Shown: in pieces, positions 54,292 to 62,090 of the stretch | Layout of the letters: every line of letters begins with the position of its first letter | Position numbering within the stretch: the stretch's first letter is position 1 | Origin: F22 sp963678855 | GTDB taxonomy: Bacteria; Bacteroidota; Bacteroidia; Bacteroidales; Bacteroidaceae | Reading direction: 5' to 3' | NCBI GenBank assembly: GCA_963678855.1 | Contig: OY787448.1 | Span: forward strand, 744,001-808,000 | DNA: 64,000 nucleotides | Translations under genes and position numbers: made by a program | The notes under the pieces: generated by a model | Told to the model about the DNA's origin: nothing | Database searches by the model: none | Seen by the model: only the letters and a program-made list of their open reading frames with translations

Positions 54292-55044
54292 ATGAACCAA
54301 ACGAAGAACTACGATTTTACTATAATCGTCCCTGTATATAATGAGGAAGACAATATGAATATGTTGGAGGAAAAGCTGACTGCTTACCTTCCAATAGCAA
54401 GTAAGAATACTTGTGTCTTATTTGTCAATGATGGATCTAAAGATTCAAGCGAAGAGGGCTTGAAACGCATCTGCTCAAACAATGAAAACTTCTTCTTTGT
54501 GAGCTTTGAAAAAAATGCAGGATTAAGTGCTGCAATTAAAGCTGGATTTGACTTAGCACAAAGTCCTTTCGTGGGATATATTGATGCTGACTTGCAGACC
54601 GCTCCAGAAGACTTTAACAAGCTTCTAGAATCGGCAAATAGCTATCCTCTTGTAATGGGTATACGTGCAGATCGTCAAGATTCGTGGTTCAAGAATTTTC
54701 AGTCCCGCATTGCCAATGGGTTTCGTCGTATGATGACACACGATGGCGCTACGGATACAGGTTGCCCACTAAAAGTATTGCAAACATCTTATGCAAAGCG
54801 CATCCCTTTCTTTACAGGTATGCACCGTTTTTTACCTGCTTTGATTTTACTTCAAGAAGGTGGAGCATATATCGAAACACCAGTACGTCACTTTCCTCGT
54901 ATAGCTGGCGTATCTAAATATAATCTTTGGAACCGCATGATTTCTCCATTCAAAGATTGTTTTGCATATCGCTGGATGGCTCATCGTTATATCAATTATA
55001 AGGTAGCCGACAATAATATAGATCAAAAAGGATTTCGCGGATGA
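54292..55044 (+). CDS. GT2 glycosyltransferase, polyprenyl-phosphate type (DPM-like)
   Basis: From ATG 54292 the protein has 250 residues: FTIIVPVYNEEDNMNMLEEK, FVNDGSKDSSEEGL, GYIDADLQTAPEDF with the DxD metal site, and MGIRADRQDSW. This is the dolichyl/undecaprenyl-phosphate sugar synthase branch of GT2. No C-terminal membrane helices are seen, so it resembles soluble DPM1-type enzymes. The frame is open from 54202, but that extension overlaps the GT39 gene and lacks similarity. It overlaps the next gene by 4 bases (ATGA). Confidence 0.88.
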   Translation: MNQTKNYDFTIIVPVYNEEDNMNMLEEKLTAYLPIASKNTCVLFVNDGSKDSSEEGLKRICSNNENFFFVSFEKNAGLSAAIKAGFDLAQSPFVGYIDADLQTAPEDFNKLLESANSYPLVMGIRADRQDSWFKNFQSRIANGFRRMMTHDGATDTGCPLKVLQTSYAKRIPFFTGMHRFLPALILLQEGGAYIETPVRHFPRIAGVSKYNLWNRMISPFKDCFAYRWMAHRYINYKVADNNIDQKGFRG

Positions 55045-55661
55045 TTATATACGTGATCGGCCTATTGGCTCAACTCTTTTTTTCGTCTCGTATCCTAGTT
55101 CAATGGGTCATGTCGGAACGTCAGAAGAAGATAGTATCCCCTACTCTTTTCTGGGTCTTAAGTATGTTGGGAAGTTATTTGCTTTTTATCTACGGATGGC
55201 TGCGCGATGATTTTTCGATACTACTAGGACAAATGATCTCCTATTATATCTATATATGGAACCTTAATCTTAAAGGATATTGGTCGTCGCTACCTCTTCC
55301 ACTTCGTGCAGTATTGTTAGGTACTCCATGGCTGGCTGTAGGTATTGTACTACGTGATTTCGATGCTTTTATGCAGCAGTTTTTCATGCAAGAAGATATT
55401 CCTTTATGGATGATTGTAATGGGATCAGCTGGACAAGTAATCTTTACATTACGGTTCGTATATCAATGGGTAATGACATTAAAAACCAAGAAGGCAGACT
55501 TACCTATCGGCTTCTGGGTATTTAGCTTATTGGGGGCAAGCATTATTATCTCTTATGCGATACTAAGACATGATCCAGTTTTGATACTAGGACAATCATT
55601 CGGCTTTATTGCATACACTAGAAATGTTATCCTTGGAGTACAACATGCTAGAAAATCGTAA
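55041..55661 (+). CDS. Membrane protein with two LAB_N (lipid A biosynthesis N-terminal) domains
   Basis: The 206-residue protein consists of two repeats: AQLFFSSRILVQWVMSERQK with FWVLSMLGSYLLFIYG, and GQVIFTLRFVYQWVMTLKTK with FWVFSLLGASIIISYA. Each is a three-helix LAB_N unit, as found at the N-terminus of some lipid-A-disaccharide synthases and as stand-alone proteins beside polyprenyl-phosphate glycosyltransferases. A role in moving or supporting the lipid-linked sugar is inferred from this context. Translationally coupled to the GT2 gene. Confidence 0.85.
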   Translation: MIIYVIGLLAQLFFSSRILVQWVMSERQKKIVSPTLFWVLSMLGSYLLFIYGWLRDDFSILLGQMISYYIYIWNLNLKGYWSSLPLPLRAVLLGTPWLAVGIVLRDFDAFMQQFFMQEDIPLWMIVMGSAGQVIFTLRFVYQWVMTLKTKKADLPIGFWVFSLLGASIIISYAILRHDPVLILGQSFGFIAYTRNVILGVQHARKS

Positions 55662-55712
55662 GGAAAACATGTATTTTCTACCTATTTCGCATCTTTATTG
55701 TGCAGAAAATGT

Positions 55713-55720
55713 TACCTTTG
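55713..55720 (+). promoter_or_regulatory. -7 element before the 227-residue membrane protein gene
   Basis: TACCTTTG, about 48 bases before the start. A weak TTG lies ~16 bases upstream. Confidence 0.4.
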
Positions 55721-55767
55721 TAACATAATCTGTATATTAATCACAATTTTAACAATGCGTTTATAGA

Positions 55768-56451
55768 ATGAAGAAAGATATCTTCTTTAGTGGTACACTT
55801 AGCAAACAAACTTCCGCTAAGATAGCCACTGATGTACTTATGCTCCTTCCATCGCTTTATTTAGTTTTTACACTACAGAATTGGTTTTGGGTCATCCTAG
55901 CTGTTCTTTCTAGTGTCAGTTTACTCGGCGACATCATCATGTTTTTCACTAAAGTACGCTTTACAGAAAACTATGTAACGTTTCATAATCAATCAGGCCT
56001 TCCGTGTAAAATTGCTTACAATAAAGTCATTGGTATTTACGATACCCCTAATCCTGCAATGCCCCCTTTGGCGTCAATGTCGGGCACAATACGTATCAAC
56101 TACTTATCAGCAAATGGAAAGCTGCGAGAATCAGCTATTTCGATGAAAGATCACGATGCAGTGTATTGCGAATTAAGTGCACGCTGTCCACATGTACCTT
56201 TTGCCACAAATGAATATGAAAATCCTCTTTTCAAAAAGTATTGCCATTATAACAAGAAGCTATCCCAGAGATTATTTATAGGATATATCACATTTTGCAT
56301 TCTTCTTTTAACTGGCTTGACTTATTGGGCATTCATTCAACAAGATAACGATGCATTTACAGTTCCGATATGTATGCTTCTTATTGCAACTGGTATGGGA
56401 ATAATATACTACAAGAAACTGAGAAAGATTGATGAGCTATTTAGCAAGTAA
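55768..56451 (+). CDS. Membrane protein of unknown function with PH-like middle
   Basis: The 227-residue protein has two helices near residues 20-62 (VLMLLPSLYLVFTLQNWFWV and the next), a soluble middle (VRFTENYVTFHNQSGLPCKI, YNKVIGIYDT, GTIRINYLS) that resembles bacterial PH-like domains, and two C-terminal helices. No named family recognised. It is transcribed on its own between the glycosyltransferase operon and a bidirectional terminator. Confidence 0.7.
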   Translation: MKKDIFFSGTLSKQTSAKIATDVLMLLPSLYLVFTLQNWFWVILAVLSSVSLLGDIIMFFTKVRFTENYVTFHNQSGLPCKIAYNKVIGIYDTPNPAMPPLASMSGTIRINYLSANGKLRESAISMKDHDAVYCELSARCPHVPFATNEYENPLFKKYCHYNKKLSQRLFIGYITFCILLLTGLTYWAFIQQDNDAFTVPICMLLIATGMGIIYYKKLRKIDELFSK

Positions 56452-56460
56452 ACGACCATA

Positions 56461-56502
56461 AAAACAAGTCCTGACTATGCAAACACATAATCAGGACTTG
56501 TT
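56461..56502. terminator. Bidirectional terminator between convergent genes
   Basis: AACAAGTCCTGA pairs with TCAGGACTTGTT across a 16-base loop, with CTTTAT after it on the plus strand and TTTTT on the minus strand. It serves the 227-residue protein gene and the helicase gene. Confidence 0.8.
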
Positions 56503-56524
56503 CTTTATCTACTAGACAGGCTGA

Positions 56525-57904
56525 CTATCCGTAAGCTTCTTCTATCTTAGTCTTTAAACCTTTAATCTTTTCATTGCGTACTAGTTGAAGTAGATTCTTC
56601 AATTTACGACGACGTACAGCCACATAACAACAAGTAGGCTGTACCACAATTAGTCCCAGATCTTGAGAGGACAAACGACCTTTCTTACAAAGGAATCCTA
56701 CGACATCCATCTTACTTAGTTTATGCTTCTTTCCTTTACCAATGTAGACAGTGGACCACTCTGGTTTAGGAGGAGAAGTAGGTTGTGCTGGCAACTCAAA
56801 CTCTGGCATGTCACCCAAAAGAGGCTGTAGATATTCAGGCATCTTTTCTTCACCATGTACCAAGACGTAGGCACTACCAGTCGAAGTCCATCGAGCCGTA
56901 CGACCATTACGGTGCGTATAAGCCTCTTGGTCTATAGGCATATGATAGTGAATGACATGCTGCACCTCAGGGATATCGAGTCCACGCGCTGCCAAGTCTG
57001 TAGCGACCAGCAAATGACGACTACCAGTACGAAAGGTATATAACGAACGTTCTCTATCTAGTTGTTCCATACCACCGTGATAGCGTACAGCAAGGATACC
57101 TTTTTCTTTAAGTAGCTTGTAAACACGATCTACACTAGCTCTATGATTACAGAAAAGCATAGTCGATTCGTTGCCTAGAGTACAAAGAAGATTGTACAGA
57201 CACTCTATTTTATCTTTTGCAGGAGATACAACTCTGTACATTTGCAAACGACTCGCCTCCTCATCACTCTCTACTTCTGGTGCGCCGATTGGAGTACCGT
57301 TTAGATAGTCAATGCGAATAGGATCTTCAATATCAGCAAATTCTGGTAGTTCATCAATATCTGTCGCAGAACAAAGCACTGTTTGCTTCAAGCTAGGCAA
57401 ATAAGCCATGATAGACTCCATCTGTTCTTGGAAACCAAGTTCCAGTGATTTATCAAACTCATCAATCACAAGAGACACAACACCCTTAGGGTTCATATTA
57501 CCTTTATCCAAGTGGTCTAACAGACGACCAGGTGTACCTACAATCAATGCAGGTTTTAGTCGAGTGATATCTTTCTTCTCTTCCGCGATAGCGTGACCAC
57601 CGTAGCAGCACACACTTTGTGCTGGCGACTTGAGTGACTTCCATACACTATTGATCTGAATAGCCAATTCACGGCTAGGAGCAATAATAATTGTCTGTAG
57701 TCGTTGTGGTTGCTTCTGCACTTGCTCTAAAAGTGGCAGTAAAAACGCAAGAGTTTTACCCGACCCTGTAGGGGCCAGAAGCGTCATATCTTGTTGCTTC
57801 CCATACTGGGCAAGCATATCACATTGCATGGGTGTAAGTTGCTGAATCTGCAATCGGTCCATGGCGGTGCGAATGGTTTCAGTAAGGGGCTTTTTACTTG
57901 TCAT
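56525..57904 (-). CDS. DEAD-box RNA helicase, DbpA-like
   Basis: The 459-residue protein has the helicase core: LTPMQCDMLAQYG (Q motif), APTGSGKT (motif I), VGTPGRLLDHLD, VIDEFDKSLE (motif II, DEFD instead of DEAD), CSATDI and YTHRNGRTAR (motif VI). The last ~75 residues (STVYIGKGKKHKLSKMDVVG, RRRKLKNLLQ) match the DbpA RNA-binding domain that targets 23S rRNA helix 92. It probably helps large-subunit assembly. A promoter TACTTTTG at 57967-57974 precedes it. Confidence 0.88.
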   Translation of the reverse strand: MTSKKPLTETIRTAMDRLQIQQLTPMQCDMLAQYGKQQDMTLLAPTGSGKTLAFLLPLLEQVQKQPQRLQTIIIAPSRELAIQINSVWKSLKSPAQSVCCYGGHAIAEEKKDITRLKPALIVGTPGRLLDHLDKGNMNPKGVVSLVIDEFDKSLELGFQEQMESIMAYLPSLKQTVLCSATDIDELPEFADIEDPIRIDYLNGTPIGAPEVESDEEASRLQMYRVVSPAKDKIECLYNLLCTLGNESTMLFCNHRASVDRVYKLLKEKGILAVRYHGGMEQLDRERSLYTFRTGSRHLLVATDLAARGLDIPEVQHVIHYHMPIDQEAYTHRNGRTARWTSTGSAYVLVHGEEKMPEYLQPLLGDMPEFELPAQPTSPPKPEWSTVYIGKGKKHKLSKMDVVGFLCKKGRLSSQDLGLIVVQPTCCYVAVRRRKLKNLLQLVRNEKIKGLKTKIEEAYG

Positions 57905-57966
57905 ATATAATTATAATAATGAGTATAATAAATGGGATGTATTTGATATTATCCTGAATCTGGGGA

Positions 57967-58005
57967 CAAAAGTAAGAAGAATACAGGACTTTTTCTGTAT
58001 ATTTG
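57967..58005. promoter_or_regulatory. Divergent promoters of the helicase gene and rlmH
   Basis: TACTTTTG on the minus strand (57967-57974) and TATATTTG on the plus strand (57998-58005) face away from each other, 23 bases apart. Both genes act on 23S rRNA. Confidence 0.6.
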
Positions 58006-58045
58006 CGCGATAATTAATCTTTGCGCATATTAAAGAACAGAAATC

Positions 58046-58522
58046 ATGAAGTTATCCCTTATAGTAGTAGGCCGCACAGTAGATAAACTATATGTATCTG
58101 CTATTGACGATTATTTGAAGCGATTGCAACGCACGCAATTGCCTTGCACCATGCAGGTTATCCCTGAATTGAAAAATGCCAAATCCATGTCAAACGACGT
58201 GCAAAAAGAAAAAGAAGGGGAACTTATATTGAAGGCTCTTCAGCCTGGCGACCATGTAGTCTTGCTAGATGAGCACGGCAAAGAGATGCGCAGCATGGAG
58301 TTTGCGAAGTTTCTATCTCATAAGATGCAAACCCTTCCTAAACGATTGGTATTTATCATCGGTGGTCCTTATGGATTCTCACCAGCTGTTTATCAAGCAG
58401 CCAATGAAAAGATGTCTTTATCCAAGATGACTTTCTCTCACCAGATGATTCGTTTATTCTTTGTAGAGCAAGTGTACCGTGCTATGAGTATCCTGCAAGG
58501 AAGCCCATATCACCACGAGTAG
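58046..58522 (+). CDS. rlmH: 23S rRNA (pseudouridine-1915-N3)-methyltransferase
   Basis: The 158-residue SPOUT methyltransferase has KLSLIVVGRTVDKLYVSAID at the start, LLDEHGKEMRSMEFA, FIIGGPYGFSPAVY for S-adenosylmethionine binding and LFFVEQVYRAMSILQGSPYH at the C-terminus, all RlmH signatures. It methylates pseudouridine 1915 in helix 69. Its stop is separated by one base from the stop of the convergent ABC transporter gene. Confidence 0.95.
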   Translation: MKLSLIVVGRTVDKLYVSAIDDYLKRLQRTQLPCTMQVIPELKNAKSMSNDVQKEKEGELILKALQPGDHVVLLDEHGKEMRSMEFAKFLSHKMQTLPKRLVFIIGGPYGFSPAVYQAANEKMSLSKMTFSHQMIRLFFVEQVYRAMSILQGSPYHHE

Positions 58523-58523
58523 A

Positions 58524-60197
58524 CTACTGCTTCATCAACTGAATAGTCTGATCACAACGATCTACGATAGACTGATCGTGCGTAATAAACAAGATGGTTT
58601 TGTTCGGATATTCCGTAAAAAGAGTATCGAGCAAAGCCGCTTCTGTTTTATTATCCAAGGCTGATGAAGCCTCATCCAACAATAAGATTTGTCCAGGACG
58701 CAACAGAGCACGGGCGATAGCAATGCGCTGTGCTTGTCCTTCGGATAATCCACCACCTAATTCATTGATAGACGTATCAATTCCCTCAGGTAAATCAAAA
58801 ACAAAATGAGCTTGTGCATGACGCAAAGCCTCTTCCATTGCCTCATCAGTGGCTTGCGTATCTCCCATCAATAGATTGTCACGAATAGTACCACTCAATA
58901 AGCTATTTCCTTGTGGTACATATACGAAGTTGCATCGTGTATGAGCCGACACATCCAACTCTTGGGTACTATCTTTAAGATATACACGCCCTGTAGAAGG
59001 AGATGCTAGTGCTAACAATAGACGTATCATAGTTGTCTTGCCAGCCCCCGTTTCGCCCACAAGTGCACTACGACTTCCTGGAGCTAAAGCAATAGACATG
59101 TGCTTTAAGACATCTGCTCCATCTTCTTCATATCTAAAATTTACTTGTTCAAAAACGAGTCGTGGTGTTTCTTCAAATAAGATACGCTTAGACAGATCCT
59201 CTGCCGGCAAATCTTCTAGTTCCATCAAACGCTCAGCAGCTGTAATAGCAGCTACAAATGTAGGCACCATACGAGTCAAATCAAAAGCTGGGCGCTGTAC
59301 TTTATGCACCAACTGAAGCATAGCCGTGATAGTACCAAAGGTGATTTCTCCGCGACTCAATCTAAAGGCACTCCATAAAAAAGCTATCATATATCCTCCA
59401 GAGAAGCCAAGCTGCATCACACTCTTACTAGCCAAAGAGAAGCGAGTTCGAGTATCAATCTGGTTACTGAGTTTGGACTGATAGTTTTCGAGTTTAGAGA
59501 GATGCTTATCGCTTTGTTCCATACTCTTAATCACCGTTCTATGCTGTATACTCTCTTGCATCACCGATTGAATACGGCTACCACTTTGCTTAATCTCGTG
59601 ATTGTACTTTCGCATACGGCTACCATAAAAGCGAGCACCAAGAAGTAATAACGGTAAGAAAGATGCTGAAATCAGCGCAAGACGATAATCTAGATAACAG
59701 AAAAAGGCAAACCCTGCGAAAAACTGTAGCATAGAAATAATAAAGCCAGGTAGTGTGGACGTGAGTAGCCCTACAATAGCTCCACCATCTTTCTCTATGC
59801 GGTTTAACACATCTCCACTATGATATTGCTCTAGTTCGTTCCAGCGAGAAGCCAAAAGCCTTTGGAATAATCGATGACGCATCTGATTACCTGCTTTGAC
59901 TTGTAGGCGTACATTGACCCAACTTTGAAAGACACCCAGTCCCATGGTCAATAAGAGTACACCAATAGCTACTCCACCAGCAACCCATAAAGAGCCCTCA
60001 GCATCTTTTGTAGCAATATCAATAACCCACTTATAGACCCAAATGTCAACCAAACTCACAAATACCCCCACGATACCAAGCCCTGTTACAAGCAAAATAC
60101 TACGACGCGTGCCTTGGGAAACATCCCAAAGCCAACGGAGTATTTTTCGACTTAGCTTCAAACTAAATCGTGATAAAGGTTGCGCTGTTTTTGACAT
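58524..60197 (-). CDS. ABC transporter, fused membrane and ATP-binding domains
   Basis: The 557-residue half-transporter has about six helices in residues 35-320 and a C-terminal ATPase: LVGETGAGKTTMIRLLLAL (Walker A), VYVPQGNSLLSGTIRDNLLM (Q-loop), GGGLSEGQAQRIAIARALL (signature, LSEGQ in place of LSGGQ), ILLLDEASSAL (Walker B) and FITHD (H-loop). No N-terminal C39 peptidase is present. It is the last gene of a four-gene unit with PqqD-like, S26-like and HPr-kinase-like proteins, so peptide export is plausible but lipid or drug export cannot be excluded. Confidence 0.88.
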   Translation of the reverse strand: MSKTAQPLSRFSLKLSRKILRWLWDVSQGTRRSILLVTGLGIVGVFVSLVDIWVYKWVIDIATKDAEGSLWVAGGVAIGVLLLTMGLGVFQSWVNVRLQVKAGNQMRHRLFQRLLASRWNELEQYHSGDVLNRIEKDGGAIVGLLTSTLPGFIISMLQFFAGFAFFCYLDYRLALISASFLPLLLLGARFYGSRMRKYNHEIKQSGSRIQSVMQESIQHRTVIKSMEQSDKHLSKLENYQSKLSNQIDTRTRFSLASKSVMQLGFSGGYMIAFLWSAFRLSRGEITFGTITAMLQLVHKVQRPAFDLTRMVPTFVAAITAAERLMELEDLPAEDLSKRILFEETPRLVFEQVNFRYEEDGADVLKHMSIALAPGSRSALVGETGAGKTTMIRLLLALASPSTGRVYLKDSTQELDVSAHTRCNFVYVPQGNSLLSGTIRDNLLMGDTQATDEAMEEALRHAQAHFVFDLPEGIDTSINELGGGLSEGQAQRIAIARALLRPGQILLLDEASSALDNKTEAALLDTLFTEYPNKTILFITHDQSIVDRCDQTIQLMKQ

Positions 60198-60215
60198 AGT
60201 AAGTGTGTAGATTGC

Positions 60216-60482
60216 TTATTCAAACAGACCGATTTCAAGCCACTGAGCCAACAAATCGTTAACATCTTTCGTGGCCATATCCTCATCAACTTCGTACTCG
60301 TTCATTAGTGCAGCAACTAAATTTCTAGCATCAATTTCTACACTTTCTGGACATTGATTCCAAATAAATGCAGCTGTTTCGTTTAGGTTGATAACTTGCG
60401 TAAAATCTACGTGTGAGCCATCGGTTGTAATCATAAATGTATCTCCAATCTCGTGAAGATCAAATCCTGTTTTCTTTTTCAT
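60216..60482 (-). CDS. PqqD-family peptide-binding protein
   Basis: The 88-residue protein fits the PqqD/RiPP recognition element fold: FDLHEIGDTFMITTDGS (beta strands), VINLNETAAFIWNQCPE (the LNEtaa helix motif) and VDEDMATKDVNDLLAQWLEI. Such proteins bind leader peptides of ribosomally made, modified peptides and hand them to modifying enzymes. It lies 18 bases before the ABC transporter gene and 16 after the S26-like gene. No precursor peptide was seen nearby, so the client is unknown. Confidence 0.85.
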   Translation of the reverse strand: MKKKTGFDLHEIGDTFMITTDGSHVDFTQVINLNETAAFIWNQCPESVEIDARNLVAALMNEYEVDEDMATKDVNDLLAQWLEIGLFE

Positions 60483-60498
60483 ATATCGGTTCTATTTA

Positions 60499-60978
60499 TT
60501 ACAAGTTTAATTTCTTTTTAGGTAGTCTACGATAGATAGCTAAAAGCCAACGACGCATAGGAGTGAGACTGTTCCACCAAGCAGAATACCGCTTCCAAGC
60601 CTTCCCATCTACTGGATATGTCTTACCTAAGCGAATGACGTGGGTTACTTGACCTATGATTTCGCTACGAAGACAAGTTTCCGTACCTGTCCAATTACCA
60701 TCCCCTTGCATTACGATATGGGTATCTGTGATAGCAACCACTCTATGTAAAATAAATCGATGCGAAGGAACTTCTTCACGAGCAAGCACACAATCACCAA
60801 CAGTTAGTTTCTCTTGGTCACAAGGGCCAATCACAACCTGATCTCGACGATCAAGCAGAAACGGATTCATGCTATTTCCACGCACCATAATGGTTACACT
60901 CTTACCCTGAGCTATAAGCTGCCCAACGTAAGGAAGAAATACTTCGTTGTCTATTTGTAATTGACCTGATTCAAACAT
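60499..60978 (-). CDS. S24/S26-family peptidase-like protein
   Basis: The 159-residue protein has VRGNSMNPFLLDRRD with the nucleophilic Ser36 (GxSMxP), a His in FILHRVVAI (His78) and an Asp in VMQGDGN (Asp93), matching the Ser-His-Asp arrangement of SipW/Sec11-type signal peptidases rather than the Ser-Lys type. There is no N-terminal membrane anchor; the basic C-terminus WLLAIYRRLPKKK may contact the membrane. In the PqqD/ABC context it could cleave a leader peptide. Activity is inference. Confidence 0.82.
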   Translation of the reverse strand: MFESGQLQIDNEVFLPYVGQLIAQGKSVTIMVRGNSMNPFLLDRRDQVVIGPCDQEKLTVGDCVLAREEVPSHRFILHRVVAITDTHIVMQGDGNWTGTETCLRSEIIGQVTHVIRLGKTYPVDGKAWKRYSAWWNSLTPMRRWLLAIYRRLPKKKLNL

Positions 60979-60987
60979 AAGCGATAA

Positions 60988-61953
60988 TTAAGCGTCACGG
61001 CGTACGGTAGAATAACACAACTGCGCAGCAGCCTCATCTGGCAGACATTCTAGAGCATATGAAAGCTGTTTCTGAGCTATTTCTATCAATGTATTTTTTA
61101 GATGGCTGTACATATGCTTATCTTGTCTCAACACAGAGCAAGATGGTATCAATGAGGCAAAGCTCTGTACCATATCATCTTGTGTAATCTTATTGTGAGG
61201 AGCTTGACTTAGACGCACCACAGCTCCAAGAGGTAATGACAAGTTACGATAACAAGGCGTCTTACCACTCCATGGGGTACCATATACAATGACTTCATCG
61301 TTTATAATGCGTACCACTGGATTGTCATCATTCAATAACTCTGTCTCTGGAATATATTTCAACCACAAACTGGTATGCGTGCTCTTACCTGTTCCACTCT
61401 TTCCAAGGAACATATATCCATAACCATCTTTTATCGCTACAGATGAGTGCATCAGTAAAGTCTTAAGGTGAGCAGTCGAGAAAGTATACATCATCATCAA
61501 GAAGTTATTGATAGCAAAAGCATCCGTTGTAGTATCTCCTGAGAGGTAAGTAACTCCTTTGTCGTAAGCTTCCGATAATCGCAGCGTATAGATATGCGAT
61601 GCTCCCTTAGGTTGCATCTTCACATAATGATGGGTTGCCGTGCGAGATACACTGGCATCAGCTTCATCCCATTCGAAAGAAATCACTTCTTCTGCCAATG
61701 CAGGAATCACTTCCACTTGTTGCTTTTGATCTACAGTAAGGCATCCTTCTTGCCCATCTGGGGCAGCAATACATAATGAAAATACAGCTGGAGTAATAGC
61801 CAATTGTGACTCGTCTATTCTTGAATCTAGAGGAGAAATCAAGAATGGTTCTAGGGAGGGAACCAACTGAAGTGGATCTACTTGCTCTGGGGCAATGATA
61901 GAGAAGTAGTGATCTGCCACAATGAAGTGATATTTACGGTTCATACAGTACAA
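60988..61953 (-). CDS. HPr kinase/PEP-carboxykinase-like P-loop protein
   Basis: The 321-residue protein has a poorly conserved N-terminal half and a C-terminal HPrK-type nucleotide domain: LLMHSSVAIKDGYGYMFLGK with SGTGKSTHTSLW (Walker A around residues 184-192), ELLNDDNPVV and YGTPWSGKTPCYRNLSLPLG. Such kinases occur next to PqqD-like proteins in lasso-peptide and related clusters, where they can phosphorylate the peptide. It is the first gene of the cassette. The start may be ATG 61953 or 61944; a promoter ends just upstream. Confidence 0.82.
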   Translation of the reverse strand: MYCMNRKYHFIVADHYFSIIAPEQVDPLQLVPSLEPFLISPLDSRIDESQLAITPAVFSLCIAAPDGQEGCLTVDQKQQVEVIPALAEEVISFEWDEADASVSRTATHHYVKMQPKGASHIYTLRLSEAYDKGVTYLSGDTTTDAFAINNFLMMMYTFSTAHLKTLLMHSSVAIKDGYGYMFLGKSGTGKSTHTSLWLKYIPETELLNDDNPVVRIINDEVIVYGTPWSGKTPCYRNLSLPLGAVVRLSQAPHNKITQDDMVQSFASLIPSCSVLRQDKHMYSHLKNTLIEIAQKQLSYALECLPDEAAAQLCYSTVRRDA

Positions 61954-61976
61954 TCTATTAGTCGTTGAATCTTTGA

Positions 61977-62008
61977 CAAAGATAATAAAATCTTAATTAT
62001 ACCTACAA
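61977..62008 (-). promoter_or_regulatory. Promoter of the kinase/S26/PqqD/ABC cassette
   Basis: On the minus strand TTG, a 21-base spacer and TATCTTTG (61977-61984) place transcription start close to 61970, giving a very short leader. Confidence 0.55.
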
Positions 62009-62090
62009 GGAAAGCCTAATAATATTGGATAAGTGGTAGATTGTTACTATCTTCGCATGGAAACTAATAACCCGTAACAGACAAACAATT

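Noticed and set aside
56525..57904. DEFD instead of DEAD in helicase motif II as an anomaly
   Set aside because: The two catalytic acidic residues are kept, and other motifs are intact; likely a harmless family variant.
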